Shown: in pieces, positions 6,930 through 11,512 of the stretch
How the letters are laid out: each line of letters begins with the position of its first letter
Numbering within the stretch: the stretch's first letter is position 1
Origin: an uncultured Phascolarctobacterium sp.
GTDB taxonomy: Bacteria; Bacillota; Negativicutes; Acidaminococcales; Acidaminococcaceae
Direction: 5' to 3'
Assembly: GCA_900552855.1 (NCBI GenBank)
Contig: USBG01000047.1
Span: forward strand, 1-11,512
DNA length: 11,512 nt
Made by a program: the position numbers and the translations under genes
Notes under the pieces: model-generated
Told to the model about the DNA's origin: nothing
The model's database searches: none
Seen by the model: only the letters and a program-made list of their open reading frames with translations

Positions 6930-7937
6930 TTATTTAACGATCTCCGCATTCTTCATCACATCTTCAGGCAGCTTAACACCAAGCTTTTCAGCAGCCTTCA
7001 TATTAACAGTTGCTTTAAATTCCTTTTGAACCTGAATTGCCATATCCTCCGGCTTAGCCTTGCCAGAAAGAATATCAGCAGCCATTTCACCAGTTTGAAC
7101 ACCCAGCTTGTGATAATCAATGCCTAAGGTTGCCAAACAGCCTGCCTTAACTAAAGCACCTTCACCTACAACTACAGGCAGCTTAGCCTCATCAGTTACA
7201 GATAACAGTGTAGGAACAGCAGATGCCATAACATTATCAGTGGGAATATAAACAGCATCAACCTCACCAACCAAGCTATTTGCAGCCTGCTGAATATCAT
7301 TAACGGTAGAAACTGTAGCTTCCTTAATGACAATATTCTTATCCTTGGCAGCAGCCTTCAAAAGGTCAATCTGCAGCTGAGAATTTACCTCACTGGAGCT
7401 ATAAATGGTGCCAATAGTCTTAGCATTTGGAACAATCTTAAGCAGAAGCTCAAGCTGTTCCTTAACAGGGTTCATATCACTAGTACCAGTAACATTTGTT
7501 CCAGGTTTAGCGTTGGATTTTACCAGCTTTGCAGCCTCATAATCAGTAACAGCAGTTGCCACAATAGGAATATCACTGGTTACATTTGCAGCTGTTTGAG
7601 CAGCGGGAGTCGCGATTGCGCAGATAAGATTTACTTTATTATTTACAAAACGATGTGCAATATTCTGCAAATTAGATTGATCTGCTTGTGCATTTTGTCT
7701 GTCAAAGGTAATATTTTGACCTTCCTTAAAGCCTTTTGCCGCCAAGCCCTCTACAAAGCCTTTGTTAGCAGCGTCCAAGGCCGTATGCTCTACTAATTGA
7801 ACAATACCTACACTTACCTTTGCATCCTTACCCTGTTCAGCCTTGCTATCGCCACCACAACCCAGTGCGCCCATAGCCAAAGTCAACATCAATGCAGCAG
7901 TCAAAGCCTTTATCTTTTTGTTCTTCCAAGAAATCAT
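6930..7937 (-). CDS. PF04392-type ABC transporter substrate-binding lipoprotein
   Basis: Extracytoplasmic solute-binding lipoprotein of 335 aa. Residues 5-10 are lysine-rich, a hydrophobic signal follows, and the lipobox is GALGC with Cys27 (the -3 residue is Ala, slightly unusual). The mature part has the two-lobe periplasmic-binding fold: VSVGIVQLVEHTALDAANKGFVEGLAAKGF is the typical opening, and IYIPTDN and VVVGEGALVKAG belong to the second lobe. Known members bind aromatic amino acids; many are uncharacterised. A longer frame starts at 7946, but GGAAGG at 7947-7952 touches that ATG and lies 9 nt from the ATG at 7937, which I prefer. First gene of the importer operon, downstream of a good promoter. 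The ligand is unknown. Confidence 0.85.
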   Translation of the reverse strand: MISWKNKKIKALTAALMLTLAMGALGCGGDSKAEQGKDAKVSVGIVQLVEHTALDAANKGFVEGLAAKGFKEGQNITFDRQNAQADQSNLQNIAHRFVNNKVNLICAIATPAAQTAANVTSDIPIVATAVTDYEAAKLVKSNAKPGTNVTGTSDMNPVKEQLELLLKIVPNAKTIGTIYSSSEVNSQLQIDLLKAAAKDKNIVIKEATVSTVNDIQQAANSLVGEVDAVYIPTDNVMASAVPTLLSVTDEAKLPVVVGEGALVKAGCLATLGIDYHKLGVQTGEMAADILSGKAKPEDMAIQVQKEFKATVNMKAAEKLGVKLPEDVMKNAEIVK

Positions 7938-7988
7938 AACTACCATCCTTCCATTCTACAAAATTAATACTATACTACGGATGGATTT

Positions 7989-8017
7989 ATTTTATGACTT
8001 TTAGATAGACTTGTAAA
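7989..8017 (-). promoter_or_regulatory. Promoter of the ABC importer operon
   Basis: On the minus strand TTTACA (8017-8012), 17-bp spacer, TAAAAT (7994-7989), both 5 of 6 to consensus. The start would be near 7982, giving a leader of about 45 nt, too short for a T-box or riboswitch. The -35 lies within the inverted-repeat copy CTTGTAAAC at 8010-8018. Confidence 0.6.
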
Positions 8018-8081
8018 CAAAAATCTATTATTCAGAAAAAATTTCCCATTATCATAATAGCTTTGTACAGAAGTTTACAAG
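8010..8081. repeat. Paired 9-bp inverted repeats upstream of the importer promoter
   Basis: CTTGTAAAC at 8010-8018 and its exact reverse complement GTTTACAAG at 8073-8081 are centred 63 bp apart. The first covers the -35 box. The second is part of an imperfect dyad (TTGTA 8063-8067, TACAA 8076-8080). They may be operator sites for one regulator. Confidence 0.4.
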
Positions 8082-8103
8082 ATTTTCAAAATTGGTATGT
8101 AAC

Positions 8104-8140
8104 AAAAATAGGGAACCGTCATATCATGACAGCTCCCTAT
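8104..8140 (-). terminator. Rho-independent terminator at the end of the DhaKL/LsrF/SorC operon
   Basis: On the minus strand ATAGGGAGCTGTCAT (8140-8126) pairs with ATGACGGTTCCCTAT (8122-8108): a 15-bp stem with two G-U pairs, a 3-nt loop, then TTTTT. It begins 8 nt after the regulator stop codon. Confidence 0.85.
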
Positions 8141-8148
8141 CTATTTTC

Positions 8149-9057
8149 TTAATCTGCTAAAAGCTCTTGGGCCTGTTCTCTAGTTACTACCAAATGAGTA
8201 ATCAGACCTGTAGCCAAGGCTCCATGCAGAGCCTTAATACTTGCGTTCAAGCCAACGCCAATGATTTTTCGGCAACGACGCAAGGATGCCAAAGGAATAT
8301 GTAGGCAAAAGTCACTATTACCACTAATAAATTCGCCTCTATCATTGTAGTAATAGGACAAGAAGCTGCCAACAGCCTTTTGCTTCTGCAATGCATCACC
8401 AAAACGCGTAGCAGTACCCTCGTCAGGCACGTTAGGAAAGTTCCTGACAAAAATAATAGCCGAATCCATCTGACTCCATAGGGCCTGCACAACCTTATAA
8501 TCTGCAGATGCTTCTAACTCATCACGTTTCTCCTCAGAATCAGGAAAAGCGGGACATTTAAGATAATAAGAAGTGCGCCCCATGGTTTCTCCCCATCTAC
8601 GCACTAAATTATCCGGATGATAGCCATGAAGATTGTAATGAGCATGACCAATCAATGGAAATATAAAGCCGTCCTGAGTGTGGAGCTTAGTAACACCCAT
8701 CTTCTCCACAATATCGCCAGCCAAATATCCCCAGCCTAAGCCAAGATTCTTATCTGCTGCAGTTTCTAAGGCCAAATACCTAGCAGCCTGCTCCGCAGCG
8801 CCCTTACCACTAGAAACAATCAAAACACCATTAAGATTGTACTTACGCTGCAAATGCTCCAAAATATCTGAATCCTGCTCATCACCGCCACGAATCTCAA
8901 TATGAACTATACCAACCTCTCGGGCACGTGCCAACATTTTGCTGACAATAGGACGGGATACGCCTAATCGTTTGGCAACTTCAGCTTGAGTTAAATCATC
9001 CTCATAGTATAAACGTGCAGCAGCAATAAGCTGCGCCCGTTCTCTTGCGTTAAGCAA
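8149..9057 (-). CDS. SorC-family transcriptional regulator (LsrR/DeoR-type sugar-phosphate sensor)
   Basis: Cytoplasmic DNA-binding protein of 302 aa. A helix-turn-helix occupies about residues 22-43 (LTQAEVAKRLGVSRPIVSKML), followed by a SorC/YpsC-type sugar-binding domain from about 70, with LGLGWG (105-110) and a C-terminal block reading RKIIGVGLNASIKALHGALATGLITHLV. Family members sense phosphorylated sugars and usually repress their own catabolic operon; LsrR, which senses phospho-AI-2, is one. The start is TTG at 9057: an in-frame stop lies just two codons upstream and no ATG or GTG fits before the HTH. It is the last gene of the operon, one base after the VOC stop. Autoregulation through the upstream operon promoter (outside the window) is inferred. 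Confidence 0.85.
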   Translation of the reverse strand: MLNARERAQLIAAARLYYEDDLTQAEVAKRLGVSRPIVSKMLARAREVGIVHIEIRGGDEQDSDILEHLQRKYNLNGVLIVSSGKGAAEQAARYLALETAADKNLGLGWGYLAGDIVEKMGVTKLHTQDGFIFPLIGHAHYNLHGYHPDNLVRRWGETMGRTSYYLKCPAFPDSEEKRDELEASADYKVVQALWSQMDSAIIFVRNFPNVPDEGTATRFGDALQKQKAVGSFLSYYYNDRGEFISGNSDFCLHIPLASLRRCRKIIGVGLNASIKALHGALATGLITHLVVTREQAQELLAD

Positions 9058-9058
9058 T

Positions 9059-9376
9059 TTATCTTACTTCTTCCATCAATTCGAAAAGAATGCCGTCCTT
9101 CATAACAAAAGCAATACGGGTATGCTCATCAGCCATCCAAGGCTCAACAATAACCTTATTTTCTTTCAATTGCTTATCAAGGTCATCGATCTTATATGCT
9201 ACATGAACCAAGGTTTGCAGCTCTTTTGGCAAAGGAGTATCTTTTTCAAAGCGCAGATACTCAATATGGAATTCATTGGTTTCAGGAGCTACAATATGAG
9301 TCTTAATGCCTTCAGCATAGAACTCGCCTTCGCGAGAAATATCTGTAGGAACGCCAACATGCATAAATTCTTTCAT
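9059..9376 (-). CDS. Small VOC-superfamily metalloprotein, single glyoxalase-like unit
   Basis: A 105-aa protein with the two beta-alpha-beta-beta-beta modules of the vicinal oxygen chelate fold. The classical two-His/two-Glu metal set is in place: H6 (MHVGVP), E39 (HIEYLRFE), H58 (VHVAYKIDDL) and E99 (LFELME). VOC enzymes include glyoxalase I, epimerases and dioxygenases that act on vicinal oxygens through a divalent metal. The ATG at 9376 follows the aldolase stop with no gap (TAAATG), with AAAGGA 10 nt upstream, so it is tightly coupled to the LsrF-like enzyme. In the operon it holds the position that LsrG (an unrelated fold) has beside LsrF in the AI-2 cassette. An isomerase or epimerase role is inferred; no specific function is recognised. 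Confidence 0.75.
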   Translation of the reverse strand: MKEFMHVGVPTDISREGEFYAEGIKTHIVAPETNEFHIEYLRFEKDTPLPKELQTLVHVAYKIDDLDKQLKENKVIVEPWMADEHTRIAFVMKDGILFELMEEVR

Positions 9377-10258
9377 TTATCTCACGTCCTTTTTCAGTAA
9401 TTCATAAGCCTTATACGCTTCTTCCGGCTTAGCATTTTCATGCACAACCATACGGATTGCCTGCAGCATAGCACTAGGACATTCAGATTGCAGAACATTA
9501 CGTCCCATATCTACGCCAGCAGCACCTTCATTTACTGCACGATATGCCATCTCCAAAGCTTCGTTTTCAGGAATCTTTTTGCCACCAGCAATAACGATGG
9601 GTACGGGACAAGCTGCAGTAACCTGTTCAAAGTTATCGCAATAGTAGGTTTTAATGATATGAGCACCATGCTCTGCCAACAAACGGGTTGCCAGAGAGAA
9701 ATAACGAGTGGTACGCTCCATCTCTTTACCAACAGCAACAACGCCAAGCACAGGAATACCAAAGCGCTCGCCGTTATTTACGTAGTAGGCCAGATTTCTT
9801 AAGGAATCCAGCTCTCCCTCAGAACCAACAAAGCATTGTACTGCCATGCAGGAAGCATTCATACGAATGGCATCCTCAATATCAACGCCAACATTACCAA
9901 AGCTCATGTCATCCTTTAACACACTAGTATCTGCAGTACAGCGTAAAGCAATGGCTTTGTGATTATTAGCAGGAATGCAGCCACGGAGTGCGCCACGAGT
10001 TGCCATAAGGCAATCTGCATATTGCATCAGCGGCGGTATAACAAGGTCCAAACGCTCTAAACCAGCAGTAGAACCTAAAATATAGCCATGGTCGAAGGCC
10101 AACATAATAGTGCGGCCATCGTCACCAAAAATATTAGCTAAACGGCTTTGCATTCCCCAGCCTGCACTATCAAGACCCTTTACAGGAAACTTGCGGTCTG
10201 GCGGAGCAATGCCAATACCATAATCTTTTGCTAAGATGTTGCCATCTTTATCTGCCAT
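9377..10258 (-). CDS. LsrF-like class I aldolase / 3-hydroxy-5-phosphonooxypentane-2,4-dione thiolase family
   Basis: Cytoplasmic TIM-barrel enzyme of the DeoC/FbaB class I aldolase superfamily, 293 aa, matching LsrF in length and wording: WGMQSRLANIF (34-44), IMLAFDHGY (51-59), YFSLATRLLAEHGAHIIKTYY (186-206), PVPIVIAGGKK (218-228) and GVDMGRN (248-254). The Schiff-base lysine is expected at K203 in IIKTYY. In E. coli LsrF transfers an acetyl group from the phosphorylated AI-2 product to CoA; relatives are sugar-phosphate aldolases. The ATG at 10258 has AAAGGAG 11 nt upstream. It lies 26 nt after dhaK and abuts the VOC gene. Family is certain; whether it is a thiolase or an aldolase, and on which phosphate, is not. 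Confidence 0.85.
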   Translation of the reverse strand: MADKDGNILAKDYGIGIAPPDRKFPVKGLDSAGWGMQSRLANIFGDDGRTIMLAFDHGYILGSTAGLERLDLVIPPLMQYADCLMATRGALRGCIPANNHKAIALRCTADTSVLKDDMSFGNVGVDIEDAIRMNASCMAVQCFVGSEGELDSLRNLAYYVNNGERFGIPVLGVVAVGKEMERTTRYFSLATRLLAEHGAHIIKTYYCDNFEQVTAACPVPIVIAGGKKIPENEALEMAYRAVNEGAAGVDMGRNVLQSECPSAMLQAIRMVVHENAKPEEAYKAYELLKKDVR

Positions 10259-10284
10259 AGTATTTATTTCTCCTTTGTTTGATA

Positions 10285-11277
10285 TTAATTCTTATAGTAA
10301 GGAGTGCGGCACGGAGCATTCCAGTAACCCAGCAGCTCCTCATCCATACGAGCAATGAACATTTGGAAGCCAGCAGTTTCTTGAACTGTCAGAACCTCAC
10401 CAACTACGCTTGCAACAACCTCGATGTCACGCTCTGCCAGGAATTTATGACAAGCGCGGAATACAATCAGCTGCTCCATTAAAGTAGTAGCACCACTGCC
10501 ATTGATAACAACTAAAAGCTTTTCGCCAGCTTTAACATCCAGGTCTTTCAACAGAGCGTCCATCATGAGAGCTGCGGTTTCGTCAGCAGATTTCATAGGC
10601 TGGCTGCCACCGCCACCTTCGCCGTGTTGACCCATACCAACTTCCATGACGCCTTCTTCAATATGAGCAATTTCCATGCCGGTTGCAGGATGAGTAGCAC
10701 CTACAGTTGCCACAGCGATGGTTGCCATATTATCAGCAAATCTTTGAGCAATGGCAGCAACCTCTTCCAAAGATTTGCCAGCTGCAGCAGCTGCACCAGC
10801 AATTTTATACAGAGGTACACAGCCAACCAAACCACGACGGTCGTCAGCATTTTCACGAGGAGCATTAGCAATATCCTCTTGGGTAACAACCTTGATTACA
10901 GGAATACCAAGTTTTTTAATTTGCTTCATGGTCAGGTTACCAGTCAGCATATCACCTGCGTGATTCAGAACTACAAACAAAACACCATGACCTTTGTCAG
11001 CCATTTTAATAGCTTCTACACAAGCTTGAGGACCAGGTGCTGCAAAAATATTGCCTGCAACAGAAATATCAACCATGCCTTCGCCAACGAAGCCGCTGAT
11101 TGCCGGTTCATGGCCAGTACCACCAAGGGTAACAATGGTTACGCGGTCAGCATCCTTCAATTTTTTATTTACAACCAGATTGCCTTGCTCCAGAGAGATA
11201 ATATCAGGGTTGGACAGAGCCAGACCTTCCAGTAATTCAGAAGTCAGATTTTCGGGATCATTGATAAATTTTTTCAT
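10285..11277 (-). CDS. dhaK: DhaK-like dihydroxyacetone/dihydroxyketone kinase subunit
   Basis: Substrate-binding subunit of a two-part DhaK/DhaL kinase, 330 aa. The key residues are visible: H56 in GGTGHEPA, D109 in NHAGDM, and H218 in MGQHGEG, the histidine that holds the ketone as a hemiaminal (H230 in E. coli numbering). The C-terminal block QETAGFQMFIARMDEELLGYWNAP is typical. Differences from ordinary DhaK: GGGSGHEPAH reads GGTGHEPAIS, and the usual HGEPG after the key histidine becomes HGEGGGGSQP, so the pocket may accept another ketose. The ATG at 11277 follows GGAGG by 9 nt. dhaL precedes it by 100 bp and an LsrF-like gene follows. No dhaM is seen in the window, so the phosphoryl donor (PTS via DhaM, or ATP on DhaL) is undecided. 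Confidence 0.85.
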   Translation of the reverse strand: MKKFINDPENLTSELLEGLALSNPDIISLEQGNLVVNKKLKDADRVTIVTLGGTGHEPAISGFVGEGMVDISVAGNIFAAPGPQACVEAIKMADKGHGVLFVVLNHAGDMLTGNLTMKQIKKLGIPVIKVVTQEDIANAPRENADDRRGLVGCVPLYKIAGAAAAAGKSLEEVAAIAQRFADNMATIAVATVGATHPATGMEIAHIEEGVMEVGMGQHGEGGGGSQPMKSADETAALMMDALLKDLDVKAGEKLLVVINGSGATTLMEQLIVFRACHKFLAERDIEVVASVVGEVLTVQETAGFQMFIARMDEELLGYWNAPCRTPYYKN

Positions 11278-11342
11278 GTTAATACGCCTCCAATTTTGTT
11301 TTAAAATTTTAATTTAGAAACTGTATGGAACACTTATTTGGA

Positions 11343-11359
11343 CACCTCTCATAGAGATG
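11343..11359 (-). repeat. Short hairpin between dhaL and dhaK
   Basis: On the minus strand CATCTCT and AGAGGTG pair over 7 bp (one G-U) around a 3-nt loop, 18 nt after the dhaL stop. No T-run follows, so it is not a terminator; it could be an mRNA processing or stability element, or chance. The rest of 11278-11377 holds only the dhaK ribosome binding site. Confidence 0.3.
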
Positions 11360-11377
11360 CAGAGAATATTTTGTCGA

Positions 11378-11512
11378 TTATAGAGCCTTAGCCATAGAAT
11401 CAAAAAGAATAGAAATAGAGGTTGCACCAGGATCAGGAGTACCCAGACTGCGTTCGCCAACGTTTTTAGCACGACCAAAACGAGCAACCATATCCTTAGT
11501 AGCTTCAGCGCC
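11378..11512 (-). CDS. dhaL: DhaL-like nucleotide-binding subunit of the kinase, 3' end only
   Basis: The last 44 residues of a DhaL domain, entering from the right edge. The segment GRAKNVGERSLGTPDPGATSI matches the conserved DhaL C-terminal pattern GRA-x-x-x-GERS-x-G-x-x-DPGA, followed by a final helix (ILFDSMAKAL). DhaL binds ADP/ATP with Mg and passes phosphate to the ketone held by DhaK. It is upstream of dhaK in the same operon. The Asp residues that bind Mg lie outside the window, so activity cannot be judged. Confidence 0.85.
   Translation of the reverse strand, partial: GAEATKDMVARFGRAKNVGERSLGTPDPGATSISILFDSMAKAL

Noticed and set aside
6547..7029. A 160-codon open frame on the plus strand
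   Set aside because: It runs antisense across the permease start, the intergenic hairpin and the lipoprotein 3' end, with no plausible start signal or domain.
7938..8103. T-box or riboswitch upstream of the importer operon
   Set aside because: No T-box sequence or multi-stem aptamer fits, and the good promoter at 7989-8017 leaves only about 45 nt of leader.
10624..11235. A 203-codon open frame on the plus strand
   Set aside because: It is fully antisense to the well-supported dhaK gene, has no recognisable domain and a Ser/Thr/Asn-rich composition expected of a reverse-frame shadow.
8149..11512. Ordinary glycerol/dihydroxyacetone utilisation operon
   Set aside because: No glycerol dehydrogenase or dhaM is seen in the window, and the LsrF-like, VOC and SorC genes do not belong to that pathway; an upstream dhaM cannot be excluded.
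1..11512. Mobile element, prophage, CRISPR array or tRNA gene
   Set aside because: No transposase, integrase, direct-repeat array or cloverleaf was seen; gene packing looks like ordinary chromosomal operons.

Overview
The window looks like a chromosomal stretch from an anaerobic Firmicutes-type bacterium, possibly a Negativicutes relative. That placement is inferred from low-to-moderate GC (by eye, not computed), strong AGGAGG-type ribosome binding sites, lipoprotein solute-binding proteins and tight operons. No rRNA, tRNA, CRISPR array, transposase or phage gene was seen. All genes but one lie on the minus strand and are best read from right to left.

Right part (11512 to 8149, minus): a compact operon of dhaL (only its 3' end is in the window), a DhaK-like kinase subunit, an LsrF-like class I aldolase/thiolase, a 105-residue VOC-fold metalloprotein and a SorC-family regulator, closed by a strong terminator. 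The set parallels the AI-2 processing cassette of enteric bacteria (LsrK kinase, LsrF, the small isomerase LsrG, the SorC regulator LsrR). Here a DhaK/DhaL dihydroxyketone kinase stands where LsrK would be and a VOC protein where LsrG would be. This is the most interesting locus: probably a phosphorylate-isomerise-cleave pathway for a small dihydroxyketone or related sugar, substrate unknown.

Middle (7937 to 5182, minus): a three-gene ABC importer of the PF04392 type (lipoprotein, single permease, ATPase) whose known members include aromatic amino-acid (TrpXYZ-type) transporters. A well-formed hairpin terminator between the lipoprotein and permease genes probably attenuates read-through so that more binding protein is made. 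A good promoter lies upstream, with a 9-bp inverted repeat at -35 and about 63 bp further up.

Next (5012 to 2965, minus): a bicistronic unit of a NagD-like HAD phosphatase and an M20-family zinc amidohydrolase of the N-carbamoyl-amino-acid/allantoate type. Its promoter carries a symmetric ATGCAT repeat inside the 17-bp spacer.

Left part: a nicotinamidase-like cysteine hydrolase is the only plus-strand gene (1979 to 2620). It is divergent from a zinc-type ABC uptake operon (znuA-like lipoprotein, znuC-like ATPase, and the 5' end of a znuB-like permease running off the left edge). The 344-bp convergent intergenic region at 2621-2964 holds two strong hairpins and no gene that I could see.
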